A stretch of DNA of 64,000 nucleotides from Bacteroidales bacterium. GTDB taxonomy: Bacteria > Bacteroidota > Bacteroidia > Bacteroidales > UBA932. Shown piece by piece: positions 35,967 through 45,320 of this stretch. The stretch lies in NCBI GenBank assembly GCA_017469745.1, contig JAFUFS010000004.1, positions 80,395 through 144,394 on the forward strand. Reading direction: 5' to 3'. The position numbers were made by a program, and so were the translations under genes. Each line of letters opens with the position of its first letter. Positions within the stretch are counted from its first letter, which is position 1. The notes below the pieces were generated by a model. The model had not been told where the DNA came from and searched no databases. It worked only from the letters and a program-made list of their open reading frames with translations.

Positions 35967-38900
35967 ATTCCTTTACGGGTTTTTCCTCCTTCCTTTTTTC
36001 CATACGGTAGTAGAGGGTAGGAAGCACGAACAGGGTTATAACGGTCGAGAACAGGAGGCCGTAGACGATCACCGTGGCCAGTGGCCTCTGGACGTCGGAG
36101 CCGACTCCGGTGGCGATTGATGCCGGTAGGAGTCCGAGGATGGCCACCGTGGCCGTCATGAGGATGGGGCGCAGACGGTGTGAGGCTCCTTCGATAACGG
36201 CATCCTTCAATGGCGTACCCTTCCTTCGAAGGCCGTTGATGTGGGAGATCATGATGACTCCGTTCTGGATTGTCAGTCCGAACAAGGCTATGAAACCTAC
36301 GGCTGAGGACACGTTGAAGGTCATTCCTCGCACATTGAGGGCAAGCAGGCCGCCGAAGAGGGCCAACGGAAGCAGGGAAATCAGCAGGGCGGCCTGGCGG
36401 AAGTCCCCGAAGGCTCCGTACAGCAGGAGGAACATCAGTGCCAGCACGAACGGGATGATGATCCCGAGCCTTGAATATGCCCTCTTCTGGTTCTCGAATT
36501 GTCCGTCCCATTTAAGGGAGAAGGCGGTGTGGTCGTAGCTGACCTCCTTGGCTATCCTGGAATCTGCTTCGCCCAGGAAGGTGGAGAGGTCCTTTCCGCG
36601 CAGGTTCACCCTGACCGTCAGATGGCGCCTTCCCATCTCCCTTGTGATCGAGCTTGCTCCAAGGACCGAGGACACTTCCGCGACAGATGAGAGCGGAATC
36701 CTTGAGCCGGAGGCGGTGACAAGTGGCAGTTCGGCGATCTTCTCCGGAGTGTCCCTGCTGTCTTCCTTGAACCGGCAGGTCACGTCGTAGACCTTGCTGC
36801 CGATGAACACCTGGGAAACGGCCCGGCCTCCGACCGCGATCTCTATCAGGTCGGCCACATCGGCCACATTGACTCCGTAGTAGGCAGCCTTCTCACGGTC
36901 GACTGAGATTTTGAGCTGGGGAAGCGGAGGTTCCTGGTCGATGATTACGTCCGTTGCCCCCTTGATGTCCTTAATAACCCTTTCCACATCCTCGGCGATT
37001 CTTCTGGCCTCGGTCAGATCGTCACCGTAGACCTTCATAGCAAGGTCGCTGTGGGATCCGGCAATCTGGTCCATGACCATGTCTATGATAGGCTGGGAGA
37101 AGCCGACCTTGTAGCCTGGCATCCTGTCGATCCTTTCAGCCATCTCGGCGATCAGGTCGTCCTTCGTCTTGCCGAATTTCCATTTTGAATATGGTTTCTG
37201 GCCGATGCAGACTTCGATGTGGGAGGATGTGAAGGCTTCGGCACCCTCGTCGTCACGACCCACCTGGGTCATGACGTAGGTTACCTCCTCGAACTCGTCC
37301 TTCAGTACGTTCCTGAGTTCGTCTGCCATGAGGGTGGATTTCTCAAGGGATATTCCCGGAGGCGCCTGGACCTGGATCCAGATGCCGCCCTCGTCGAGGT
37401 TCGGCAGGAAGTCCTTCCCGACTGTGATGACCATCACCACGACGGCGGCAAGCACTGCGGCGATTCCTGCGAACACCTTTCTCGGATGACCTGTGAGGGA
37501 GGAAGTCCATCTTTTGTAGGAAGCCGTGAGCTTCTCCATGAACTTGTTCCTGTATACCTTCTGAGGCTTGCGGTAGATTGAATATGAAAGGCCGGGGATG
37601 AGGATAAGTGCCACTGAAAGGGCTCCGACCAAGGCATATCCGACGGTGAAGGCCATCGGAGTGAACAGCTTCTTCTCGATCCTTTCGAAGGCGAATAGCG
37701 GCAGGTAGGCCACTATTATGATCAGGGTTGCAAAGAAGATGGGCTTCGCCACCTCCTTCACATGCTCGGCGGTTTCCTTGCCCTGAAGAGGTGAGGAAGG
37801 ATCCCTTTCCCGGAGTTTGAGGACCGTCTCCATCATCACGATGGCTCCATCCACCAATATTCCGAAATCGATCGCTCCGAGACTCAACAGGTTGGCCGGG
37901 ACTCCGGTAAGGTTCATCAGGATGAAGGCCACCAGCAGGGCGATCGGGATGGTGATTGCAACGGCCAGGGCGCTCCTGGGACTGCCGAGGAAGATTATCA
38001 GGATTCCGATGACCAGCAGCATGCCGAACAGCAGGGTGTGCTCTACGGTGTGCAGGGTGGTGCCGACAAGTTGTGTCCTGTCCATGAACATCTTGATCCG
38101 GACATTCTCCGGGAGTTCGTTCTCATTGAGGTCGTCCACGACCTTGTGCACCTGTTCCAGCACCTTCGAAGGGTTCTGGTAGCGCAGCATCTGGACTATT
38201 CCTTCCACCCCGTCGCTGAATGAGATCTCATCATCCGCGTAGCCGAGGATGCCTTTGCGCTCAAGGTTTCCGTACTTGAGGGTGCCGAGGTCGCCCAGAA
38301 GGACAGGTACTCCGTCTTCGTTCTTCACGACGATCCCTCCCATGTCTTCCAGATCCTGGATCAGTCCGACTCCGCGTACGACGTAGCTCACGTCGCCGAC
38401 CGGGATCATGCTTCCTCCGGCGTTGGAGTTGTTGCTTTCGATTGCATCCGTCACGTCCGAAAGAGTGAGGTCATAGGAAGCCAGCTTGGCAGGGTCCAGC
38501 TCGATCTGATACTGGGTCGTAAGACCTCCGTAATTGCTCACTGCAGCGACGCCCTGGATCCTCTGGAGGGCGGGAATGACTGTCCAGTGGTTGAGGTCGG
38601 TGAGTTCCCTGAGGGAGACGCCCTCGTCACCGACGAGGACATAGCGGTAGATCTCTCCGGTCGGTGAAGTGAGGGGGTTGAGTTCGGGTTCGGCCCCGTA
38701 GGGGAGTTCGACGGTGCCGATGCATTCGGTGACCCTCTGCCTTGCCCAATAGTCTTCCGTTCCGTCCTCGAACACCAGGATAATGATCGAAAGGCCGAAG
38801 GCGTTCTTGCTTCGCATCATGTCCAGGGAAGGGATTCCGTTGAGGGCCCTTTCCAGGGGGATGGTGATCTGCTGCTCGATCTCCTCGGCGGCAAGTCCGG

Positions 38901-39057
38901 GAACCTGGGTGACCACCTGGACCGTGACGTCCGCAATGTCAGGGTAGGCGTCGATGGAAAGCCTTGTCCATGAATATATTCCAAAGAGGCTGACGACCAG
39001 GAATATGGCTGCGATGAGCCACCTGCGCCTCAGGATGTAGGCAATGAATCTGTCCAT
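35950..39057 (-). CDS. czcA: Heavy-metal efflux RND pump (CzcA/CusA family)
   Basis: 1035-residue proton-driven inner-membrane pump of the HME-RND family. N-terminal helix (RWLIAAIFLVVSLFGIYSW), large periplasmic porter domains, and 12 membrane helices in two halves. The fourth membrane helix region reads GAIDFGILVDGAIVMMET (near residue 400). This charged DFGxxxDGAxxxxE signature is typical of divalent-cation pumps (Zn, Co, Cd; CzcA type) rather than monovalent CusA; the final Asn of the usual EN is Thr here. Metal specificity is inferred. Its start lies 4 bases after the adaptor gene stop. Confidence 0.92.
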   Translation of the reverse strand: MDRFIAYILRRRWLIAAIFLVVSLFGIYSWTRLSIDAYPDIADVTVQVVTQVPGLAAEEIEQQITIPLERALNGIPSLDMMRSKNAFGLSIIILVFEDGTEDYWARQRVTECIGTVELPYGAEPELNPLTSPTGEIYRYVLVGDEGVSLRELTDLNHWTVIPALQRIQGVAAVSNYGGLTTQYQIELDPAKLASYDLTLSDVTDAIESNNSNAGGSMIPVGDVSYVVRGVGLIQDLEDMGGIVVKNEDGVPVLLGDLGTLKYGNLERKGILGYADDEISFSDGVEGIVQMLRYQNPSKVLEQVHKVVDDLNENELPENVRIKMFMDRTQLVGTTLHTVEHTLLFGMLLVIGILIIFLGSPRSALAVAITIPIALLVAFILMNLTGVPANLLSLGAIDFGILVDGAIVMMETVLKLRERDPSSPLQGKETAEHVKEVAKPIFFATLIIIVAYLPLFAFERIEKKLFTPMAFTVGYALVGALSVALILIPGLSYSIYRKPQKVYRNKFMEKLTASYKRWTSSLTGHPRKVFAGIAAVLAAVVVMVITVGKDFLPNLDEGGIWIQVQAPPGISLEKSTLMADELRNVLKDEFEEVTYVMTQVGRDDEGAEAFTSSHIEVCIGQKPYSKWKFGKTKDDLIAEMAERIDRMPGYKVGFSQPIIDMVMDQIAGSHSDLAMKVYGDDLTEARRIAEDVERVIKDIKGATDVIIDQEPPLPQLKISVDREKAAYYGVNVADVADLIEIAVGGRAVSQVFIGSKVYDVTCRFKEDSRDTPEKIAELPLVTASGSRIPLSSVAEVSSVLGASSITREMGRRHLTVRVNLRGKDLSTFLGEADSRIAKEVSYDHTAFSLKWDGQFENQKRAYSRLGIIIPFVLALMFLLLYGAFGDFRQAALLISLLPLALFGGLLALNVRGMTFNVSSAVGFIALFGLTIQNGVIMISHINGLRRKGTPLKDAVIEGASHRLRPILMTATVAILGLLPASIATGVGSDVQRPLATVIVYGLLFSTVITLFVLPTLYYRMEKRKEEKPVKEYEEDF

Positions 39058-39061
39058 GTCT

Positions 39062-40168
39062 CTACTGGCTTAGATAGATGCCTCCGTCGGCTATGATGTT
39101 CTCTCCGCCTTCCAGGCCTGAGGTAACCAGCATCCTGCCGTCGTCAAGGCTCTGGACTTCTACGGGAACCTTCCTGAAAGTGAGGCCGGTCTGCCTGACA
39201 TAGACGAATTTCGACCCGTTCCCCTGGAAGACGGCCGTCGAAGGGACAGTCAGCGCGTCGTCCAGCACTTTGGGGAAGCGGGCTGAGACGAACATTCCGG
39301 GTTTCAGGATCCTGTCGGGATTGGGACATTCCACGACAACTGGAACCGTGCGGGTCTTGTCATCGAGCATCTCGCCGATGTAGCAAATCCTTCCCTTCAG
39401 GGTAGGGTGTCCGGAAGCCTCGATCCCTGCTTCCTCTCCCTTTTCGATCGAGGAGACCATGTTTTCCCTCACGTTGGCCCTGACCCAGACATTGGAGAGG
39501 TCGGCCACGGCAAGAGGGGCTTCGTCATCGTCGGAGAGTATCTGTCCTATGACAAGGTCATTCCTTACCACGGTTCCGGAGATGGGGGAAATGACCCTGA
39601 GGGGCTGGCCCACGCGAACGGAGGAGGGATTGGTTCCGAATATGGACAGGACGCCCCGGGACAGTTCAAGTGCGGCGTCGGCATCCGAGGCCTCGCTCAC
39701 GGCTTCTTCCAGTTCCTTCTCGGAGACTATCCCTGACTCGTGGAGAGCCTTCTTCCGTCTCAGGTTGGAGGCAGCGACATTGGCCTTGTTGCTGTTCTCG
39801 ACGTATTCCCGGACAGCTTCCATGTAGTCCGCGGATGACATCTCGTAAAGGACCTGGCCCTTGTGAACCCTGTCCCCAAGCCGGACGAGCGAACGGGTGA
39901 CCCTTCCTCCGAAGGGTACTCCTACTTCTGCATAGGAATCGGGGCGTGGACTTACCGAAGCGGTTGCGGTGAACCCGGATCCCATTTTTTCCGGCTTTAC
40001 GACATCAAGGCTGATTCTTTCGGCAACAGGGGAAGACTCTTCTATGGTCACGAGGTCTCCCGAGACTTTAAAACCGGATGCGGAAGAGTCATCGGACGAC
40101 CCTTGGCGGGTTCCGCATCCTGAAACGACTGATGAAAGGATCATCAGTGCAAGATATTTCAATTTCAT
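39062..40168 (-). CDS. czcB: RND efflux periplasmic adaptor (membrane-fusion lipoprotein, CzcB/CusB-like)
   Basis: 368 residues. Lipobox VVSGCG (Cys near residue 18), a Ser-rich linker, then the membrane-fusion fold: barrel-sandwich (SYAEVGVPFGGRVTRSLVRL, about 78-97, and the partner strand RVISPISGTVVRNDLVIGQI near 190), an alpha-hairpin between them (about 110-165), a beta-barrel (about 220-300) and a membrane-proximal domain. It bridges the pump and the TolC-family duct. I see no His/Met-rich metal-binding N-terminus as in some CusB proteins. First gene of the efflux trio. Confidence 0.9.
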   Translation of the reverse strand: MKLKYLALMILSSVVSGCGTRQGSSDDSSASGFKVSGDLVTIEESSPVAERISLDVVKPEKMGSGFTATASVSPRPDSYAEVGVPFGGRVTRSLVRLGDRVHKGQVLYEMSSADYMEAVREYVENSNKANVAASNLRRKKALHESGIVSEKELEEAVSEASDADAALELSRGVLSIFGTNPSSVRVGQPLRVISPISGTVVRNDLVIGQILSDDDEAPLAVADLSNVWVRANVRENMVSSIEKGEEAGIEASGHPTLKGRICYIGEMLDDKTRTVPVVVECPNPDRILKPGMFVSARFPKVLDDALTVPSTAVFQGNGSKFVYVRQTGLTFRKVPVEVQSLDDGRMLVTSGLEGGENIIADGGIYLSQ

Positions 40169-40228
40169 TTTTTGTTAAGCTGAGTTGATTATTGATTCTT
40201 CATGCGTCCGAATCCGTCGGACATAGGG

Positions 40229-40597
40229 TCAACAATCAACTGCAGGCGGGCCACGGAGAACCGTCCGGTGCGGGGTACACCAGGTGATGTCGGTTCCGGG
40301 ACTTTCGTGGAAGACATATTCGAGGACATCGAAGCGTTCCGGAAGGAACGAGTTGATGACGGTGGCAGTGCAGACGGTGTGGCAGATAACGTCCAGGAGC
40401 TTGAGCTGTCCCTGGGTGTGGCCGCCGTCCTGGCTGCCGGTCAGGTGGTTCTTCCAGAATATGTGGGAATGGGTGATCACGCGTCCGTCCACGAAGTGGC
40501 TGTGCCAGAACATCGTGGAATTCACATAATTGAAAAGCAGGATGCTGACGAAAGTCATCAGCATCATGCTTCTCAATCTGTCATTTCTGACGCGCAT
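40229..40597 (-). CDS. Small His-rich protein with N-terminal membrane segment, next to metal efflux genes
   Basis: 122 residues from the chosen ATG. An upstream ATG at 40639 would lie inside the preceding gene. A hydrophobic segment (MMLMTFVSILLFNYV) is followed by a His cluster, FWHSHFVDGRVITHSHIFWK then GSQDGGHTQGQLKLLD. Eight His fall within about 40 residues, arranged H-x-H and H-S-H, which suggests a periplasmic metal-binding site. It lies 60 bases upstream of the efflux adaptor gene in the same direction. I recall similar small proteins beside RND metal pumps in Bacteroidota; no characterised function is known to me. Possible metallochaperone or sensor. Confidence 0.65.
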   Translation of the reverse strand: MRVRNDRLRSMMLMTFVSILLFNYVNSTMFWHSHFVDGRVITHSHIFWKNHLTGSQDGGHTQGQLKLLDVICHTVCTATVINSFLPERFDVLEYVFHESPGTDITWCTPHRTVLRGPPAVDC

Positions 40598-40613
40598 GGT
40601 CCGCGTTTTTATC

Positions 40614-41036
40614 TCAAATGGCTTCGAGGATCCCTTCAATGGAGCCGACCACCTTGTCGAAAACCTTGTACATCAACTCCGGTTCCTGTTTTTCAGGAAT
40701 ATAGACGATTGTCTTCAAGCCGCGGCCGGCAAACCATCCGGCTTCGGTGTGGGCTGACCTGCCGCAAGGGAGGACCAGCACGCAGGTGTCGGCCCAGAGC
40801 ATGGCGTCCAGGTCGGCCTTGAAGCCTTTTTCAGCAACGGGGTGGGAAAGATTGGCAATATATTCATCGACGCTCCACTCCTGCCAGTCTTCGCGTACGT
40901 CCGACCAGTGGAATCCGCCGGGATTGTCCTTCGGATTCTTGAAATCATAGACTTCATGGCCGGCTTCCATGAGCCGTTTCACCACTTCTGGCTGGAAGGG
41001 ATTGCGCCAGCTTGATGCTACATAGACTTTTGCCAT
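40614..41036 (-). CDS. Nucleoside 2-deoxyribosyltransferase-like protein
   Basis: 140 residues, single Rossmann-like domain. It opens with KVYVASSWRNPFQPEVVKRL, contains GHEVYDFKNP, and ends its core with DAMLWADTCVLVLPCGRSAH, then TEAGWFAGRG. This is the layout of the nucleoside deoxyribosyltransferase/TIR-like superfamily, in which a Glu after 'GRSAH' acts as nucleophile. There is no export signal, so cytosolic. The start is 3 bases from the GH172 stop, and the 3' end lies beside the His-rich gene. Substrate unknown; the context with sugar genes and metal efflux does not explain it. Confidence 0.75.
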   Translation of the reverse strand: MAKVYVASSWRNPFQPEVVKRLMEAGHEVYDFKNPKDNPGGFHWSDVREDWQEWSVDEYIANLSHPVAEKGFKADLDAMLWADTCVLVLPCGRSAHTEAGWFAGRGLKTIVYIPEKQEPELMYKVFDKVVGSIEGILEAI

Positions 41037-41039
41037 CTT

Positions 41040-42203
41040 TTAATATGTTTCAAGTTCACGCCATGAGGGGAAGGTCGGGAATTTGGCGTGCGGTTCGGTC
41101 TGGTACCAGAACACAGTCGCTGCGATGTCAGAGTTCTGGGCAAGGTATCTTCCGTCTTTTCTCCAGCCAAGGTCCTGGATCGTGATCTTAAGGTCTTTCT
41201 GGAAGCGTACTGGATCCATTATGTGCCAGCGGTAGAGTCCGAACCTCTGCTGTGACTTGTAGGTTCCGTCAGGCCGGATGACCTGGCACAGGCCGGCGTA
41301 AGGGGTGCAGAACGGAACGTATTGTCCTCCTATGTCGAAGTTGTAGGATCCGCAGAAATAGTCCTCGGTTCCGGTGCCGCAGATGGTGGGATACTTCTTG
41401 TCGCCGTCGATGAAGAACTTGATTTCACCTTCGCCCCACCAGCCGGTGTTGTGCACACCCCAGGCGAGGTAGATTCCGACGTACTGTCCCTGGCCCTTGA
41501 TTCCGTCGATGATGGTGAAGTCGGAACCTTCGTTCCAGCGGGTGCGGCGGAACTGGGCGTGGAAGTAAGCAGCATCGGAAGGTACTTCAGTGAGGGTATA
41601 GTCGATCTGGTAGTACAGATGCATCTCTTCGCTGTCGTTGACGTTCTCCATCGTGATCTTGCATTTCTTGCGGAAAGGCATGGACCAGTAGCAGTTGAAG
41701 GCTCTGCCGGGATTGACGCAGACAGGGAGGGAGACCACGGGAGCATATTCATTCCAGCCCATGCAGAAGAAGTCTGCGATCGGGCATTCGACGGAAGGAG
41801 TGGGCTCGTCATCCCAGTAGATCCTGATGATGGTGTAGCGCCACACTCCGGTAGGGGTCATCCAGATGTGCTGGATGGCTCCGGGACCGTCGATCTCGGC
41901 TATTGTAGCGGTTTCGCCGGGAGCGATGTAGATGTAGGGGTTGACCTTCCATGTCTCTCCTAGGTCGCGAGCGGCTTTTGAGGCATTGTTGATGTTCCTC
42001 GTGATGTTATTGGCATCCGGAACGGCCATTCCGCCCTTGCCTTTCTCGCCCGTGAAATTCTCCGGGGAGATCGAACGAGTCTGGGCGTTGGAGAGCCTGG
42101 ACAGGTTGCCGAGATTCATGTCGAGCCCGTTGAAGTTCTGGGCCGAAACAGCCAGCGAGCAGAGGAGAGCCGCTGCAAAGGTCAAAAGTCTTGAAGTGCG
42201 CAT
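41040..42203 (-). CDS. Glycoside hydrolase family 172 (DUF2961) protein
   Basis: 387 residues with a signal peptide (MRTSRLLTFAAALLCSLAVSA). The DUF2961 double jelly-roll is shown by GETATIAEIDGPGAIQHIWM (near 95), WDDEPTPSVECPIADFF, and the conserved GTGTEDYFCGSYNF near 285, whose Glu is a candidate catalytic residue. Characterised GH172 enzymes act on alpha-D-fructofuranosides (difructose dianhydride I) or D-arabinofuranosides (D-arabinan). Specificity here cannot be read from sequence. It is cotranscribed after the esterase (18-base gap) and directly before the deoxyribosyltransferase-like gene. Confidence 0.88.
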   Translation of the reverse strand: MRTSRLLTFAAALLCSLAVSAQNFNGLDMNLGNLSRLSNAQTRSISPENFTGEKGKGGMAVPDANNITRNINNASKAARDLGETWKVNPYIYIAPGETATIAEIDGPGAIQHIWMTPTGVWRYTIIRIYWDDEPTPSVECPIADFFCMGWNEYAPVVSLPVCVNPGRAFNCYWSMPFRKKCKITMENVNDSEEMHLYYQIDYTLTEVPSDAAYFHAQFRRTRWNEGSDFTIIDGIKGQGQYVGIYLAWGVHNTGWWGEGEIKFFIDGDKKYPTICGTGTEDYFCGSYNFDIGGQYVPFCTPYAGLCQVIRPDGTYKSQQRFGLYRWHIMDPVRFQKDLKITIQDLGWRKDGRYLAQNSDIAATVFWYQTEPHAKFPTFPSWRELETY

Positions 42204-42221
42204 AAGTGGTTCTGTTTTTAA

Positions 42222-43079
42222 TTATCTGCTGAAACCGCGGGAAGCGAATGGAAGGGCGGTGCGAAGGGCTGAATGCCAGTACTCCCAGTTGTGGACACCG
42301 TTGCGGACCCTGAGTTCACTCTTGACTCTCTTCATCTTCATCTTCATGTGGAGCTGGAAGGAGAGGGTCACGAGGAAGTCGTCGTCTCCGCAGTCGAAGA
42401 ACCACCTTACGCCGCGGAGCGCCTCAAGAGTGGCGTCGTCGGCATCGTCTACGAAGGCCAGGGCGGAATGGTCGTGAACCGCCTTACAGACATAGTAGAA
42501 CTTGTCCTTTTGGGCGTCCTCCTTGGGTTCTCCGATCTCCTGGTAGAGCCATGCGCTCATTGCGTAGCAGCTTGAGAACATGTCAGGATGCCTTTGGGCG
42601 TAGACTGTGCTGCCTCCTCCTCCCATCGAGAGGCCCATGACGGCGCGGTGCTCCTTGTCGCCGATTCCACGGTATTTCTTTTCAGCCGTGGGGATCAGCT
42701 CCTGGAAGAAAAAGTCCTCGTAGTTCCATCCCGGCATGTTGAAATAGCCGTTCCACTCGTTGTGGGCATCAGGATGTCCGGCATTGGGCATGATTATGAC
42801 CATCTCGTCGGCTTCGCCGGAGCCGATCAGCTCATCGGCCACGTCTTTCACGCAGCCCTTGGCGTCCCAGTCCTTGTAGGTGCCGTAGAGACCGTGCAGG
42901 AGGTAGACCACCGGATACTGTTTCTCGCTCTTGTCGAAGCCGTCCGGGAGATAGACGTTGAACTTTACCTCAGCGCCGAGAATGTTGCTCTTGAGGCTGT
43001 CAGTCACGATTTTACCTGCATGAGCGGACAAGACCGGCATGAGGAGCAGGACCAAAGACAGGGGAAGGAACCGTTTCAT
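42222..43079 (-). CDS. Secreted alpha/beta-hydrolase esterase (esterase D / CE1-like)
   Basis: 285 residues, signal peptide to about residue 21. Alpha/beta-hydrolase fold of the putative-esterase family: VVYLLHGLYGTYKDW (oxyanion region, near 58), nucleophile in GLSMGGGGST (Ser near 151), acid in the WFFDCGDDDFL region, and His in NGVHNWEYWHSAL (near 263). Relatives include feruloyl and acetyl-xylan esterases and S-formylglutathione hydrolases. A signal peptide and carbohydrate neighbours favour a glycan esterase. First gene of the minus-strand run, divergent from the GH36 gene. Confidence 0.87.
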   Translation of the reverse strand: MKRFLPLSLVLLLMPVLSAHAGKIVTDSLKSNILGAEVKFNVYLPDGFDKSEKQYPVVYLLHGLYGTYKDWDAKGCVKDVADELIGSGEADEMVIIMPNAGHPDAHNEWNGYFNMPGWNYEDFFFQELIPTAEKKYRGIGDKEHRAVMGLSMGGGGSTVYAQRHPDMFSSCYAMSAWLYQEIGEPKEDAQKDKFYYVCKAVHDHSALAFVDDADDATLEALRGVRWFFDCGDDDFLVTLSFQLHMKMKMKRVKSELRVRNGVHNWEYWHSALRTALPFASRGFSR

Positions 43080-43130
43080 TTCAGTGAATAATTTGAATCT
43101 GGAATTAAGTCAACTTCTAAAAATAGTGAT

Positions 43131-43138
43131 TATCTTTG
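43131..43138 (+). promoter_or_regulatory. -7 element for the GH36 gene
   Basis: TATCTTTG, a full TAnnTTTG match, giving a predicted transcript start near 43145 and a leader of about 20 bases to the ATG at 43165. No clear -33. It supports 43165 over a start at 43039, which lies in the divergent esterase gene. Confidence 0.5.
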
Positions 43139-43164
43139 ATAAACCGCATATTATTTTCCTAAAA

Positions 43165-45291
43165 ATGAACAGAGTTTCAGTCGTAATTGCCGCCTTTGCG
43201 CTCCTGCTGGCAGCGTGTTCACGTACTCCTGAGGAAATCATTCCTACTGACCGTCCTTGTGCCGACATCCAGAGGGGTGCATCCATGTTCGGCGGCTGGG
43301 TTGAGGATCCCTCGTCGATTCCGGTTTCCTTTGTCTATGGAGATGAAAGCCACAGGGGTCTCGGCGGACTTGAGATGGTCTCCAAGTCCTGCTCCGAGAC
43401 CTCTTCCGCAAAGACTCTCCAGGCTGTTTTCCTTCTTGACAAGGATGTCGAACTCAAGGTTGACGCCCTTTTCAACAAGGAATTCGGCGAGACTGAATAT
43501 ACTCTCTGGGTGGAGAACAAGGGGACATCCCCGAGCAAGGAGCTCAAGGAAATATTCAGTGCCGTCATTCCTTTCGAGGGAGAGGATGCCATGATCCGGG
43601 GCTGTCTTGGCGACCATGTCAACAAATACGCTGACTATCAGACTCCCCTTAAGGACACCCTCGTCAGTTTCGTGTCCTCCAACGGCAGGGCCACCCACAT
43701 TGTCTTCCCCTACTTCGACCTTGTCCATGGTAACGGAGGGACCCTCCTTGCGATCGGATGGGCCGGCACCTGGCAGGCAGAGTTCTGCAACGAAGGAGGA
43801 TCCACCCTCTGGAAGGCGGGCAACTGCAATGATTTCGATTCGGTGATCATGCCCGGCGAGAAAGTACGTTCCGCCCTGGTCGTGATGCTTCCTTACAAGG
43901 GCAGGGACAGGGACGACGCCACTAACCTTTGGAGGGAATGGTTCCTGAAATACAACATGCCTTCCGCCGATGCGTCCGGGAACAGCATACAGCCTTTCTC
44001 CACCACCTGCTTCGCTTCGGACACCGGCCTTCCCAACTCGGACGGCTCCATCTCGGAGCGCTTCTACACCTGGAAGAGGACGCTGGAGCGCCTTGTCTAC
44101 GAGGATGTTAAGCCGGATTTCAGATGGTTTGACGCAGGTTGGTATTTCGATCCCAGAGGCAACACCGTCCCTTCGGACTGGTACGGAACGGTAGGCACCT
44201 GGGAGCTGGACACCGTGAAGTGGCCTGGCAAGACCTTCCTCGAGTCGAATGAAGCCTGTCACAAGGAAGGCATGAAGGTCCTGGTCTGGTTCGAACCGGA
44301 GAGTGTCTGCGATGTTGAGGACCTTGCTGCAAATTATGGCTACAACCCCGAGTGGGCTGACTTCAACCGTGGCAACCGCTACACCAACAACCTCGGCAAC
44401 CATGACTGCCTGGAATGGACCCTCGGCCGCATCACCAAGATGATGGGCGAAAACGGAGTGGATCTCTTCCGTGAGGACAACAACTCCAATCCGGTGAAAG
44501 CCTGGACCGGTTTCGATGCCAAGGAGACCGAAAAGACCGGACTTCCCCGTACTGGAATCACCGAAAACCTGGCCATCCAGGGCCATTATGAGCTCTGGGA
44601 CAGGATCATAGACTTCTGTGCAAAGAATGGTAAATGTACTTTCATAGACAATTGTGCATCAGGAGGAGGCCGCAATGACATCGAGTCCCTGCGCCGCAGC
44701 CTTCCTTTCATGAGGAGCGATGCAGACAGGACCACGACGGCCCTCCGCCTTTCAATGACGACCTCCTATTGCAGGTGGATCCCATTCCACGGAGCCAACA
44801 CCAAGGAATCCAAGGGCGAGCTGGATCCGGGTGTGGAAGGAGGAAGCACCTTCTACATCACCAGGGCTTCCTGGCTGCCGGTCTACAACATCTCCGAGGT
44901 CTTCACCCACGACGTCCAGATGGACTATGACCGCCTCAGGGCGACCTTTGGGGAATGGAAGAAGTACAACCACCTTCTCGTCAAGGACATGTATCCCCTT
45001 ACCCCATGGCACCGCCCTGAGGACGATTCTTCCTGGACGGCGATCGCCTGGCATGACAGGGTTTCTGACGAGGCCGTGCTTCAGGCCTTCCGTCAGGAGA
45101 CCTGCGATGAACCGTCGTACACGGCTGTCCTTAAATTCCTCAGGCCCGACAGGAAATATTCCCTGGCCAACGAGGACACCGGAGAAGTCAAGACATTGAC
45201 GGGAGCGGAATTAGCTTCTTCAGGGCTGGAAATATCCCTTCCTGAACCCAAATCTTCGGCAGTCTGGCACATCGTTCCGGTATTTTTTTAG
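43165..45291 (+). CDS. Alpha-galactosidase-like lipoprotein, glycoside hydrolase family 36
   Basis: 708 residues from the ATG at 43165. Lipobox LLAACS (Cys near 16) predicts a lipid-anchored envelope enzyme. N-terminal beta-sandwich to about 300, then a (beta/alpha)8 barrel. FRWFDAGWYFD is at about 315, and VLVWFEPESVCDVEDLA at about 372. The likely nucleophile is Asp438 in DLFREDNN, where many GH36 enzymes have KWDxNR. The likely acid/base is Asp505 in NCASGGGRNDIE; the spacing between the two (67) is close to that of known GH36 enzymes. The atypical nucleophile loop suggests a subfamily with different specificity. It is followed by the tandem esterase gene after 29 bases. Confidence 0.88.
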   Translation: MNRVSVVIAAFALLLAACSRTPEEIIPTDRPCADIQRGASMFGGWVEDPSSIPVSFVYGDESHRGLGGLEMVSKSCSETSSAKTLQAVFLLDKDVELKVDALFNKEFGETEYTLWVENKGTSPSKELKEIFSAVIPFEGEDAMIRGCLGDHVNKYADYQTPLKDTLVSFVSSNGRATHIVFPYFDLVHGNGGTLLAIGWAGTWQAEFCNEGGSTLWKAGNCNDFDSVIMPGEKVRSALVVMLPYKGRDRDDATNLWREWFLKYNMPSADASGNSIQPFSTTCFASDTGLPNSDGSISERFYTWKRTLERLVYEDVKPDFRWFDAGWYFDPRGNTVPSDWYGTVGTWELDTVKWPGKTFLESNEACHKEGMKVLVWFEPESVCDVEDLAANYGYNPEWADFNRGNRYTNNLGNHDCLEWTLGRITKMMGENGVDLFREDNNSNPVKAWTGFDAKETEKTGLPRTGITENLAIQGHYELWDRIIDFCAKNGKCTFIDNCASGGGRNDIESLRRSLPFMRSDADRTTTALRLSMTTSYCRWIPFHGANTKESKGELDPGVEGGSTFYITRASWLPVYNISEVFTHDVQMDYDRLRATFGEWKKYNHLLVKDMYPLTPWHRPEDDSSWTAIAWHDRVSDEAVLQAFRQETCDEPSYTAVLKFLRPDRKYSLANEDTGEVKTLTGAELASSGLEISLPEPKSSAVWHIVPVFF

Positions 45292-45320
45292 TAACTTGCA
45301 GTGACATTAAAACAACTCCA

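Noticed and set aside
40202-40822. Plus-strand open frame of about 206 codons opposite the His-rich and deoxyribosyltransferase-like genes
   Set aside because: No ribosome site, low-complexity Arg/Pro-rich C-terminus, and it is antisense to two frames with better support.
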